Assembly (NCBI GenBank): GCA_910579685.1
Contig: CAJTVN010000002.1
Location: forward strand, 1-64,000
Reading direction: 5' to 3'
From: an uncultured Lachnospiraceae bacterium
Lineage (GTDB): Bacteria; Bacillota; Clostridia; Lachnospirales; Lachnospiraceae
DNA: 64,000 nt
Shown: piece after piece, positions 25,487-34,436 of the stretch
How the letters are laid out: each line of letters begins with the position of its first letter
How positions within the stretch are numbered: the first letter of the stretch is position 1
Notes under the pieces: model-generated
Databases searched by the model: none
Seen by the model: the letters and a program-made list of their open reading frames with translations, nothing else
What the model was told of the DNA's origin: nothing
Position numbers and translations under genes: made by a program

Positions 25487-26833
25487 TTACTCATTTTGCA
25501 GACGACGCCGTCTCAAAAATTCCTCCATGACACCCGCCATCGCAACGGATTCCTCCTCCGTGAATTTGTAGGAACGCCCTTCGTGGCCGTTGATCATATA
25601 AGCGAAATCGCTGATTTCATAGCGAAGTCCCTGTCCGAGGAATTTCACAAAATATTTTTCTTTCTTATTGGGATCCTCATATCTCACCTCAAAGGACTGC
25701 GTCAGCCACCAGGGAGATTCCGCCAGAATATATCCCCTGGTTCCCGCAATCAGAAGCTGGCCCTCGGATTTGACCCCCACGCCGCTCTTGGAAAGGGCAA
25801 ACCCGTTTTTGAATTTAAAGGACGCCTTGGTATAGAGGTCAATCCCATTCTCGGCCATGATACTGTCAAAGCGCACCTCCTCATAGTCAGTGCCCATCAG
25901 CTTCAGGATGGGAAGCAGCGTGTGGCTTCCAAATTCCGTAAAACCTCCGCCGTATTCCGCATCCGTGGTCTCCCGCAGATTCCCGGGCGTCAGCCTCGTA
26001 AAGCAGGCCTCCACGTCCCTGATCTGCCCGATCACCCCGCTTCTGGCGATACCGATCAGCTGTACAAATCCGGGACAGTAAGCCGTCTTGATCGCCTCCA
26101 GAAGAACCCGGTTGTTGCGCCGGGCGATCCGGAAAAGCTCCTGCGCCTGGGCACGGTAAAAGGCCATGGGCTTTTCGCACAGCACGTGCTTATGACGCTC
26201 CAGGGCCGTTTTGGCATATTCAAAGTGAGTCTCGTGGGGAGAAGCGATATAGACCGCATCCACGCTCTTAAGAAACGTCTCAATGTCATCCGAATACAAA
26301 TCCAGTTCAAAGCGCTCCGCAAACTTCTTCGCACTGTCAATATGCGGATTATATACGCTCTGCACAATCACGCCGCTGACATATTTCGCCTCGGGGACAA
26401 AGCGCTCCGCAATCCTCCCCGTCCCGATCACGCCGATCCGTATGATGGGATGCTGCTTATTGCGAAGCATGGTGGAAGAGATATTCCTCGTCCGCTCCAG
26501 GTATACCACCTGGCAGTAATCCTTCAGGTGCTCAAAGGAGCCCGCCCAGTCAGAGCCGATAGCGAAAATGTCGATATTGTATTTCTGAATATCCTCCACC
26601 TTCTGGCCCACGTGATCCTCCACGATCACCTTGTCCGCAAATCCGGTTCTTTTTACATTTTCAATGCGCTCGTCCAGAGAATCGATTATGTTCAGTTTTC
26701 CCCTGGTCTCGTCGTACTGCTCGGTAGTGACTCCCACGATCAGATAATCCCCAAGCTCCTTGGCCCTCTTTAAGATATTGTAATGGCCCTCATGGAACAG
26801 ATCAAAGGATCCGTAAGTAATTACCTTTTTCAT
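25487..26833 (-). CDS. Glycerol-3-phosphate cytidylyltransferase-like / Gfo-Idh-MocA dehydrogenase fusion
   Basis: Residues 1-~130 form a TagD-like nucleotidyltransferase (YGSFDLFHEGH with HxGH 14-17, and RTRNISST near 114-121) that would make CDP-glycerol or a related CDP-alcohol. Residues ~131-448 form an NAD(P)-dependent Gfo/Idh/MocA domain (IRIGVIGTGRIAER, then CEKPMA and a GGGFTEFGSHTL stretch). CDP-alcohol and oxidation steps suggest supply of an activated polyol or sugar for the glycan. ATG has AGGGGTATAAGAG ahead; the gene lies three bases after the GT2 gene. The fusion is uncommon in my knowledge, and the exact substrate is open. Confidence 0.88.
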   Translation of the reverse strand: MKKVITYGSFDLFHEGHYNILKRAKELGDYLIVGVTTEQYDETRGKLNIIDSLDERIENVKRTGFADKVIVEDHVGQKVEDIQKYNIDIFAIGSDWAGSFEHLKDYCQVVYLERTRNISSTMLRNKQHPIIRIGVIGTGRIAERFVPEAKYVSGVIVQSVYNPHIDSAKKFAERFELDLYSDDIETFLKSVDAVYIASPHETHFEYAKTALERHKHVLCEKPMAFYRAQAQELFRIARRNNRVLLEAIKTAYCPGFVQLIGIARSGVIGQIRDVEACFTRLTPGNLRETTDAEYGGGFTEFGSHTLLPILKLMGTDYEEVRFDSIMAENGIDLYTKASFKFKNGFALSKSGVGVKSEGQLLIAGTRGYILAESPWWLTQSFEVRYEDPNKKEKYFVKFLGQGLRYEISDFAYMINGHEGRSYKFTEEESVAMAGVMEEFLRRRRLQNE

Positions 26834-26836
26834 CTC

Positions 26837-27820
26837 TTATACCCCTGTACTCTCATCCTTTTGCGCGGCTTTTTCCTCGTCATCAAAATTAATTCTCTTT
26901 TCCTCCACCACCAGCGGCCTGTGAATCACCCTGGTGTTGATATTCAAAACGTATTCTCCCAGAAGTCCGATGAAAAACAGCTGGATCGAGCCGATGACAA
27001 AAACGCCGATCACAAGCGGCGCATAGCCGGCCTGATAGTCGTACCAGTGGGTCAGCTTCTGGATGAGGTAGATAAACGCCACCACAAGGCTCAGCGCCGA
27101 ACAGATAAATCCCAGAAACGTGGCAAGCCGAAGCCCTACTTTCGTATAGGAGGTAAAGCTCAGCATGGCGGCATCGTAAAGGCTGTAGAAATTATTGTGA
27201 GTCTTCCCGGCCCGCCTCTTTGCCTGCTCGTAATCGATTTCAATCATATTGAAGCCGGAGCCGTACTCCGCAACGATTCCCCGCAGAAACGGGATCGGGT
27301 CGTCCAGCTCCCGCAGAATGGCAATAAAGGATTTGTCATAGAGCCCAAAGCCCGTGAAATGCTCGATCATACGCACGCTGGACATCCCCTTGATGACCTT
27401 GTAATAGCAGGTGCGCAAAAAGTAGATGATGCCGGACTCCTTGGAGGATGTCTTAATGCAGCTTACGATCTTGTGTCCTTTCTCCCACTCCCTCACCAGC
27501 GTTGGAATCATCTCCACCGGATCCTGAAAGTCGCAGCACAGGCTGATGGCGCAGTCTCCCGTGGTCTGGCACAGCCCGTAAAAAGGAGAATTGAACTGGC
27601 CAAAATTCGTGACGTTAAAAATCGCCTTGACCTTCCGGTCCCTTGCGCAGATCTCTTCCAGCTTGTCCCGGGTCCCGTCCCTGGAGCAGTTATCGATAAA
27701 CAATATCTCATAGTCGTAATTTGGCAGTGTCTCCTGAAGCACGTTTGTTACCGCCATTGCCATTAATTCCACGTTCTCCACCTCATTATAACATGGAATC
27801 ATGATACTGATTTTTTTCAT
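26837..27820 (-). CDS. Polyprenyl-phosphate GT2 glycosyltransferase (DPM1/GtrB-like)
   Basis: From ATG 27820 (AGGAAG ahead) the 327-residue protein begins ISIMIPCYNEVENV, the GT2 nucleotide-sugar site, with LFIDNCSRDGT and CCDFQDP (the DxD-like motif). Two C-terminal membrane helices follow (FLGFICSALSLVVAFIYLI and VIGVFVIGSIQLFFIGLLG), typical of GtrB/DPM1-like enzymes that transfer a sugar to undecaprenyl phosphate. The lipid-linked sugar would then be used by GT-C enzymes at the outer face, several of which occur in this locus. A strong promoter sits 49 bases upstream of the start, so it heads the 27.8-23.4 kb transcript. Confidence 0.92.
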   Translation of the reverse strand: MKKISIMIPCYNEVENVELMAMAVTNVLQETLPNYDYEILFIDNCSRDGTRDKLEEICARDRKVKAIFNVTNFGQFNSPFYGLCQTTGDCAISLCCDFQDPVEMIPTLVREWEKGHKIVSCIKTSSKESGIIYFLRTCYYKVIKGMSSVRMIEHFTGFGLYDKSFIAILRELDDPIPFLRGIVAEYGSGFNMIEIDYEQAKRRAGKTHNNFYSLYDAAMLSFTSYTKVGLRLATFLGFICSALSLVVAFIYLIQKLTHWYDYQAGYAPLVIGVFVIGSIQLFFIGLLGEYVLNINTRVIHRPLVVEEKRINFDDEEKAAQKDESTGV

Positions 27821-27868
27821 ACGAATCTTCCTGTCCTTCTGTATCCATAGCATTTACACTATCTACCT

Positions 27869-27897
27869 ATTCTATGCTATTTCCATATTTGCGTCAA
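27869..27897 (-). promoter_or_regulatory. Sigma-A promoter before the GT2 gene
   Basis: On the minus strand, TTGACG (27892-27897) and TAGAAT (27869-27874) are spaced by 17 bases in the 102-base gap between the PAP2-GDPD fusion and the GT2 gene. Confidence 0.8.
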
Positions 27898-27922
27898 TCC
27901 CTTTTCATCCGGGTTTGCGCCG

Positions 27923-30628
27923 CTATTCCCGGACCAGCCAGATCTGGTCGTTGGGAATTCTTGCCGTGGCCCGGTAAGGCCGGACTGCGGATTCAAACAG
28001 AATATACATGCCGTCCGCCGTCATCTGGATCTGCTCCGCTCCCTCCGGCAGCGTGTGGGTCTCCTGCGGTTCTGCATAACGTGCGATCCCTTCCTCATAC
28101 AGGAACCGGAGCAGATGGGAATCCTCGGTCTGATATCCCTGGCTTAGCAGCATATAGCGCCTGCCCTCTGCCGCCTCTCTCTTAAAGGTGATGCCCTGGA
28201 TCCTTTCCGGGATCGCCACGGTTGACACCAGCCGGGGATTATGCACATCCGACAGATCATACCGGTTAAGCGCCCCTTCCGCTCCGTTCACATAGGATCC
28301 CACAAACAGCTCGCCCTCCGACAGCGCAAGGAAGGAAGCCACCTTTGACCCGTTATGGTTCACCAGCCCCCCGTCAAAGCTCACAAGGATTTCACCCTGA
28401 TAAGCGTCCGAGAGGATGTCCTGCCAGGATACGGCGTACACCTTTCCCTCCGGCCCCGTCACCCACAAAAGGCCGTGTTCCTCATCGTAAGCGATTCCGC
28501 CCGTGTGCGCCTTAAATCCCAGATCCACGATCTTCCAAAGCTTTCCGCTTAAGTCCGTCACATAGAGAATGCTGTTGCTCTCCCCGGACTTGCTGTAAGC
28601 CGAGACAGCCAGACGATTACCTGCCTTGGTCAGCCCCTGCACGATCATGTCCGCACACTGCTCCGGGATCTCCGGCCCGTAAAGGCCGGGCATGAGAATT
28701 GCGCATTCAAAATTGTCCGCAAGATATTGGTACTGCGGGTGGCGGATTACTTTGGCGAGTCCCGGACGGTTCGTCACCACCGCATCCGCCCCCATAGCCT
28801 GCACATTCCGTATCTGCGCCGGCGTATCCACCGTCCAGACAAAGGCTTTTCCGCCCGCCTCATGAACCGCCGCCACCAATTCACCGGTGACGGATTCCCT
28901 CCAGAGCCCGTAGTAATCCGCCGGAAATTCTTTTGGCAGCGTCACTTTGCCGGAAGTCGTATTATATAATGTCAGAATCTCAGGGTTTAACTCCTTTAGC
29001 CGCTCCAGGTTGTCATATCGGAAGGAGGCAAAGACGCACCGATCCGTCATGCCGCATTGTCCTGCCGCGGCAAGCACGGATTCCTCAAAGCCCGGCGTTT
29101 CCCCTATATCTTTCAATTCCAGATAAACCCCGCACTGCCCCTGCTCAATCAAGGCAAGCGCCTCTTCAAGCGTTGGTATCCTTTCTCCCGCAAAAGAGGA
29201 AGAAAACCAGCTTCCCGCATCGAGTGCGCCAAGCTCCGCAAGGGTATAGTCACGGATGGCTCCCTCCGCCCCGGTGATCCGTTTCAAGTCGTCGTCATGG
29301 AACACTACGAGTTGTCCGTCCTTCGTCATCTGTACGTCCAGCTCAATATAATCCACGCCGATATCCAGGGCACCCGCAAAAGCCGCCAGCGTGTTCTCCG
29401 GGAAAACAGAGGAATATCCCCTGTGTGCGACAACCATTGGCAGCCAGGGCTCCTGTACAGCCCCGTTCTGCGCCGGGGCCGGTTCCTGCTGTGTGGTGCC
29501 CTGTGCCTGTACTGTGCTCTGTGCCAGGGTCTGCTCCTGCTGTGCGGTGCTCTGTGCTTGTTCAGGCTCCTGCTGTGGGACTTGCTCCGCCACTGCATTC
29601 TGTCCGGCTTCCGGTTCCCCTGCCGCCTCGCTCCGCATGTGAACCTGCCATGCCGAAAATCCCAAAATTCCTGCAAGGAAAACCGCCGCCACGGCAAAGC
29701 CCGCCCGATACCGCTCTCTTTTGCAGAAGAAAAAGGGATAGACGGCCATGATAAACACAGCCAGCGCAAAAGAGGTGAAAAAGCCCGCATACTTCCCCGC
29801 CATCACCAGCCGAAGCGCCGGGGAGAGCACGGTCAGGAGAAAGACAACGCCCGTCCCTCCCATGATGAACCGCACGCCTCTTTGCGTCCATGATATATTC
29901 GTGTCAAATCGGACAAAACGCCTCTCGATCACCCATCCAAGGAAAAAACCCATCCCTGCGCCGGCATTGGAAAGGCAGCCCGCCCTGAGCATGGGCAGAA
30001 AACACAGTGCGCATCCGGCCACGGCCACAAGCAGATCCCGGTTTGCCCCCTCGTCCGCCCAGCGCAAAACCTTTTCCAGGAGGAAGATCAGAACCGCCCC
30101 CACAAGCAATGCCGCAAGGACATCCTGGGGCGTATGCACTCCCAGGTAATTGCGGGAAAAGGCCACGGCCAGCACGATCAGTCCGCACACAAGAGAGAGG
30201 AGCCTTCGGACGGAAAGCTTTCCGCTGTCGGAAGGAACCGCCTTTTTTTCCTTCTGCGAAGCGTTTGTCCACAAAAAAGCGCTCAGAGACCCCCACACGG
30301 CCGCCGCCCGGCTGGTGTGTCCGCTGGGAAAGGAATAGCCCCCGGCTCCCGAAAGGGCCGCGCTTACCGGCACGATCCTCGCATCTCTGACCCAGGGTCT
30401 CTCCACCCTGCACTTCCACTTCGTATACTGATTCCAGGTACAGGCCACAGACACGTTAAAGGCCATCAGCCGGCCCGCGCGTTTATCCACGCACCAGTAG
30501 ATGAACGAAAGCGCCAGAAACGTGATGATCTGCTCGCCAAGGGCCGTAGTCCTCATCATAAGAGAGTCCAGCACGCCGCCGGACAGTTCTCTTAGTTTTT
30601 GTAAAATAAGAAGATATTCGATGTCCAT
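27923..30628 (-). CDS. PAP2 phosphatase-GDPD-beta-propeller-like fusion membrane protein
   Basis: The 901-residue protein has an N-terminal PAP2 lipid phosphatase domain with K70-X6-RP, PSGH (101-104) and SRNYLGVH (158-165), among about eight membrane helices to ~330. A Gln/Glu/Ala/Pro-rich low-complexity linker (~333-393) leads to an extracellular GDPD domain (~396-640: AHRGYSSVFPENT, IELDVQMTKDG, HDDD). The C-terminal ~250 residues (GGIAYDEEHGLLWVTGPEGKVYAV...) look like a beta-propeller. PAP2 would dephosphorylate lipid phosphates such as undecaprenyl pyrophosphate, and GDPD would act on glycerophosphodiesters outside. The propeller call is weakest. ATG follows CAGGAGCAGAGT. Confidence 0.85.
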   Translation of the reverse strand: MDIEYLLILQKLRELSGGVLDSLMMRTTALGEQIITFLALSFIYWCVDKRAGRLMAFNVSVACTWNQYTKWKCRVERPWVRDARIVPVSAALSGAGGYSFPSGHTSRAAAVWGSLSAFLWTNASQKEKKAVPSDSGKLSVRRLLSLVCGLIVLAVAFSRNYLGVHTPQDVLAALLVGAVLIFLLEKVLRWADEGANRDLLVAVAGCALCFLPMLRAGCLSNAGAGMGFFLGWVIERRFVRFDTNISWTQRGVRFIMGGTGVVFLLTVLSPALRLVMAGKYAGFFTSFALAVFIMAVYPFFFCKRERYRAGFAVAAVFLAGILGFSAWQVHMRSEAAGEPEAGQNAVAEQVPQQEPEQAQSTAQQEQTLAQSTVQAQGTTQQEPAPAQNGAVQEPWLPMVVAHRGYSSVFPENTLAAFAGALDIGVDYIELDVQMTKDGQLVVFHDDDLKRITGAEGAIRDYTLAELGALDAGSWFSSSFAGERIPTLEEALALIEQGQCGVYLELKDIGETPGFEESVLAAAGQCGMTDRCVFASFRYDNLERLKELNPEILTLYNTTSGKVTLPKEFPADYYGLWRESVTGELVAAVHEAGGKAFVWTVDTPAQIRNVQAMGADAVVTNRPGLAKVIRHPQYQYLADNFECAILMPGLYGPEIPEQCADMIVQGLTKAGNRLAVSAYSKSGESNSILYVTDLSGKLWKIVDLGFKAHTGGIAYDEEHGLLWVTGPEGKVYAVSWQDILSDAYQGEILVSFDGGLVNHNGSKVASFLALSEGELFVGSYVNGAEGALNRYDLSDVHNPRLVSTVAIPERIQGITFKREAAEGRRYMLLSQGYQTEDSHLLRFLYEEGIARYAEPQETHTLPEGAEQIQMTADGMYILFESAVRPYRATARIPNDQIWLVRE

Positions 30629-30679
30629 ACTCTGCTCCTGTATTTATGTGCCGGCCGCACAGCCTGTGGTACTGCATTT

Positions 30680-33379
30680 TCAGCGTCTGTTACGCCCGGC
30701 TTTTCTCTGCCATATAAGCACTATCGTACACAACATGATCCCAAAGGCCATGAACATCGTTCCAAGCCTCATATATGGCGTATGATAAACCAATTCCACC
30801 GTGTGTTCGCCCGGAGTGATAAAAAATCCCATACCAAAATTGTTTGTCTTAACCACTTCTGTCTGTTTACCGTCCATTCTGGCCTCCCAGCCTTTGCTAA
30901 AAGGAACCGACAGATACAGCAGGCCGGCTTTTGGCGTGTCAACATGCAGTTGTATGCTATCCTCCCCAAAAGAATATTCCACCGGGATCTCTGACAAATC
31001 ATTGATCTGATTCTCCATACCTGCAAGCGGCTGATCAATGATTTTCAGCGAAGACCAGTTATAGGTTCCGGGCTTGTCAAAAATAATGGTATACGATTCT
31101 CCGTGCGCTTCGGAATAGCCCAGATTACAAAGGAAATCGTGGATGTTGGCGTAAGCGCCGTCTAATTCACTTTTCACCTCAAGATTCCTGGAAATTGTTC
31201 CGTCCGTAATCGTAATATATGTAGTTATATCGCCTTCATACCACAAATTTTCAAATGCCAGATATCTCTCGCCATATTCCGCCGGGACGGTTCGGAGAGT
31301 CATATATGCTCCTGGCTGCAAAACCTCGATACCTTCCCGGGTTATGGAAAGTCCGCATGTCTCCCCTGTCTCGTAAGCCGGACATTCATCCTGAAACAGC
31401 AAATCCCATGAAGCGGTTTCAGGTACTCTGCCTTCTTCATCTGCCAGAGTTTTCTCCGGTACTATCGCTGTCTGTAAAAGCGCCTGCTGTTTCCGGATCG
31501 GTTGGAGCAGCTGATATTCCTGCTCGCCCATCATTCGATCATATACAAAGGCCATGGGAAGGCAGTAATTTGTCTCGTACAGCGCATACCCGTCTTTTTC
31601 CGCAGTTTTATCCCAGAATCCATAAGGAAGGTATCTCTCTTCCCCAACTCTGACAATATTGTATTTTACCCCCATCAGGGCCGAGAGCACTGCCCTGGAA
31701 TCCAGATCCACATACCTGTTTTCGTATGGAACAGGAAGCTGCAATTCACGCAGTGCCGTATTGGTATTTTCATTAATCACACTGTAATAGAAGGATACGC
31801 TGTTAATATCGTACAGCATCGCCGAATTCGTTCTTACTCCGCCAAATCCAAGATTTGAGGTATCAACCCTTACCTTGTCAAACTTTTTTCTGTCCACTCC
31901 CTCCAGTACACGAAGCGGCCCGCTCATAATATCTGCATATGCTGAAGCAGCCTCCCCGTGTTTGCTGATGTCATTCCCTGAAAGAGGCGAGTAGAAACTG
32001 AACATGCTGAGAAAAATATTTACGGTTATGATTGCAAAATAAGTAATCCGCACACTATTTTTGAATCGTTTGCATACCAAAATAATTGCGGAAAGAACCA
32101 CCGCAGCCACTGCGAGAGTCGCTGTTGCAAAGAGCAATTCCGGTTTGCCCCCCGCACGGAATACAAAAGTAGGCGCCATAAAAAGTACCGTCATTCCCGC
32201 CGCCAACCATTTAAAAGCAGCAGGAAGGCAAAGAATATCCAGGAACATCTCAGCCACGATCAGTGAAACAAGAAAACAATACGCCCACACCCAGCGGTTA
32301 ACCGCATATCCGAACCCATTAAACATATGGCCAAAAAATGGGAACAAAAGGAAAACGGTTCCTATTACAAACGCAATCTTAAATCCGGTTTTCTCTTTCC
32401 ATTTCGTCCTGAAAAACAGCAGGACTACCGCAAATACACCGACCGCTCCGTATCCAAGTGCAGAATAGTGATCTGCGCTGGCATTCATAAAGGCAATGGG
32501 AAGCTTTATGTAATAAATCCATTCATAAAAGGCCGGAACGCTGCTGCGCCCTCCCACTCTGCTGCTGCCAAGTACCGCATACACAGAGGGCAGAAACACC
32601 GGAGCCGCAAGCAAAACCGCAATGACATAATAGAGGATAAATCCTGCCAGCTCCTTAATCAGGGCCAGGCATTTTATTTCTTCTACATGATATTGTACAT
32701 ACCGGATTATTCCATACAGGAACATCAGAATCGTCATCATATAAAAAAAGTAGAAATTACTGACAGCCGCCAAAGCACAGGACAAAATAAACAAAAGAGG
32801 CTTCCTCTCCCGCATCACTTTATCCACACCCAGTAAAATCAGTGGAAAATAAATCAGCGGATTCAGGAAAAAAGGATGCAGCACGGAAATCACAATTGAG
32901 TAAAACGAAAATACATAAATCATTGACGCCGGAAGAATCTGTTCTGTTTCATAGCCGTGATAAAGGCAGAAACAATAAAAAGTGGTTCCTGCCAGATAAA
33001 GCCTTGCTACCGCAAGAAAATTGTACAGTATCTCGGTATATTGGGCAGGAACAAACACTGCCAGCAGATTCAGCGGATCCCCCATCACATAATAATTCAA
33101 AGTAGCCAGAATGTCTCCGCCCATTCCGATACTCAGGTCATATTCCGGAAGAGAAAAGGTGTGCTCAACAAAAATATTTCTTAACAGCTCCCGCAAATAT
33201 TCCCCGTAATAGACCAGACCGTTAAAATGTTGGACTAATCCGTCCCCGCAAAGCCCCTGCTCCGAATATACAAATGATTTCCCATAATAGATCTGCATAG
33301 AAAACGTCAGCAGGCACACAACGGCAAACACTATACTGTATTGCAAAAGCCATGGCTTTCTATGGTTTCTATTTTTCAT
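30680..33379 (-). CDS. YfhO-family membrane protein (GT-C-like)
   Basis: The 899-residue protein has about a dozen hydrophobic segments through ~480, an extracytoplasmic region (~480-865) rich in beta-type sequence, and a final membrane helix (TMFMAFGIMLCTIVLIW). DGLVQHFNGLVYYGEYL and the GMGGDILATLNYY segment are typical of the YfhO family, GT-C-fold proteins thought to glycosylate cell-surface polymers such as lipoteichoic acid. ATG is preceded by AAAAGGAGAATACGATACG. It lies between the epimerase and the PAP2-GDPD fusion in the same transcript direction. Substrate unknown. Confidence 0.88.
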   Translation of the reverse strand: MKNRNHRKPWLLQYSIVFAVVCLLTFSMQIYYGKSFVYSEQGLCGDGLVQHFNGLVYYGEYLRELLRNIFVEHTFSLPEYDLSIGMGGDILATLNYYVMGDPLNLLAVFVPAQYTEILYNFLAVARLYLAGTTFYCFCLYHGYETEQILPASMIYVFSFYSIVISVLHPFFLNPLIYFPLILLGVDKVMRERKPLLFILSCALAAVSNFYFFYMMTILMFLYGIIRYVQYHVEEIKCLALIKELAGFILYYVIAVLLAAPVFLPSVYAVLGSSRVGGRSSVPAFYEWIYYIKLPIAFMNASADHYSALGYGAVGVFAVVLLFFRTKWKEKTGFKIAFVIGTVFLLFPFFGHMFNGFGYAVNRWVWAYCFLVSLIVAEMFLDILCLPAAFKWLAAGMTVLFMAPTFVFRAGGKPELLFATATLAVAAVVLSAIILVCKRFKNSVRITYFAIITVNIFLSMFSFYSPLSGNDISKHGEAASAYADIMSGPLRVLEGVDRKKFDKVRVDTSNLGFGGVRTNSAMLYDINSVSFYYSVINENTNTALRELQLPVPYENRYVDLDSRAVLSALMGVKYNIVRVGEERYLPYGFWDKTAEKDGYALYETNYCLPMAFVYDRMMGEQEYQLLQPIRKQQALLQTAIVPEKTLADEEGRVPETASWDLLFQDECPAYETGETCGLSITREGIEVLQPGAYMTLRTVPAEYGERYLAFENLWYEGDITTYITITDGTISRNLEVKSELDGAYANIHDFLCNLGYSEAHGESYTIIFDKPGTYNWSSLKIIDQPLAGMENQINDLSEIPVEYSFGEDSIQLHVDTPKAGLLYLSVPFSKGWEARMDGKQTEVVKTNNFGMGFFITPGEHTVELVYHTPYMRLGTMFMAFGIMLCTIVLIWQRKAGRNRR

Positions 33380-33431
33380 CGTATCGTATTCTCCTTTTCC
33401 TGTCTCAGGATTCCAGCAGTCACATCTGCAC

Positions 33432-34358
33432 TTATTGCCTGCCCCGGCTTTCCCGATACCACTCTACCGTCTCCCGAATCCCTTTCTCAAAGGAATAAAC
33501 CGGCGCAAAACTCGTATCCTTCCCAAGCTCGCGGATATCCGCCTGAAGGTTCATCACCTGCAGGGGCCCGTAGGGAATCTCGCCAATCCCAAGAGGCAGG
33601 TTCGGATCAATGGCGTCCCTGAGCTCATAAATATATTCATAGAGCGGCCTGCTTTCCCCGCTGCCGATGCAGTAAACCTTTCCCGCCTTCCCCTTTTCCC
33701 CGATCAGGAAAAACGCCTTCCCGGCATCCCTGCTGTAGAGGTAATCCCATCTCTGCTGCGCCTTGGTGAAGGACGGTTTCTCTCCCTTAAGCAGCCTGTC
33801 GATGGCATACATGACCAGCGTGGTCATGTTATCCCCGATCCCGTACACGCTGAAGGTTCTCGTCCAGATACATTCCATGTCAAGCTGCCCGCACCGGATC
33901 ATGGCCATTTTTCCTGCGGCATATTTGGCGACTCCGTATGCCACCTCGGGATTCACCGGCGTGTCCGGCCCGATCCGGCCCGACACCCTTCCGTATTCCG
34001 CCTGGGAACCGGCTCCTACAAACCGCCTGCAGCCCAGCCTTTGGGCCAGCGCTACGGCATCCAGGGTATATCCGATATTCGGCAGCTGCAGCTCGATGTT
34101 CCTTCTCTGTTCCGCCAGCACGTTCCCCCAGGCAAAATGATAATAGACCTCGTATTTACCCAGAGCCGAGGCGTCAAGCCCGGCCGCATGCTCCTGGCTG
34201 CACAGAAGAACCTCCACATACTCCGATTTCGGAATACGCGCAAGCCGCCTGGAATCCTTTCTGGCAATAGCCAGAACCTTTATCCGGTTCGCAATACATT
34301 CATTGATCAGCGCAAGTCCCAGCATGCTGGTTGCGCCGTCCACCACAACACTTTTCAT
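33432..34358 (-). CDS. NAD-dependent epimerase/dehydratase (extended SDR)
   Basis: The 308-residue protein starts MKSVVVDGATSMLGLALI, a GxxxxxxG-type nucleotide-binding motif, and has the SDR active-site Y-x3-K (YGVAKYAAG) and GAGSQAEYGR. It is likely a nucleotide-sugar epimerase, dehydratase or reductase feeding the glycan locus; the specific sugar cannot be told from sequence alone. ATG follows GAGAGAGGATT. It lies between the YfhO gene and the 851-residue GT-C protein. Confidence 0.88.
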   Translation of the reverse strand: MKSVVVDGATSMLGLALINECIANRIKVLAIARKDSRRLARIPKSEYVEVLLCSQEHAAGLDASALGKYEVYYHFAWGNVLAEQRRNIELQLPNIGYTLDAVALAQRLGCRRFVGAGSQAEYGRVSGRIGPDTPVNPEVAYGVAKYAAGKMAMIRCGQLDMECIWTRTFSVYGIGDNMTTLVMYAIDRLLKGEKPSFTKAQQRWDYLYSRDAGKAFFLIGEKGKAGKVYCIGSGESRPLYEYIYELRDAIDPNLPLGIGEIPYGPLQVMNLQADIRELGKDTSFAPVYSFEKGIRETVEWYRESRGRQ

Positions 34359-34436
34359 ACGAACAATCCTCTCTCATACGGTCATATCAACAGCGGATCC
34401 ATGGCAGTTCCCGTCACGGCGCTACGATTCACAACG

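Noticed and set aside
25496..26773. 425-codon plus-strand open frame opposite the cytidylyltransferase fusion
   Set aside because: It is a shadow of the minus-strand gene: no ribosome site, no family motifs, and a low-complexity composition.
29057..29893. 278-codon plus-strand open frame opposite the PAP2-GDPD fusion
   Set aside because: Results from the repetitive Gln/Ala linker codons on the minus strand; no coding evidence on the plus strand.
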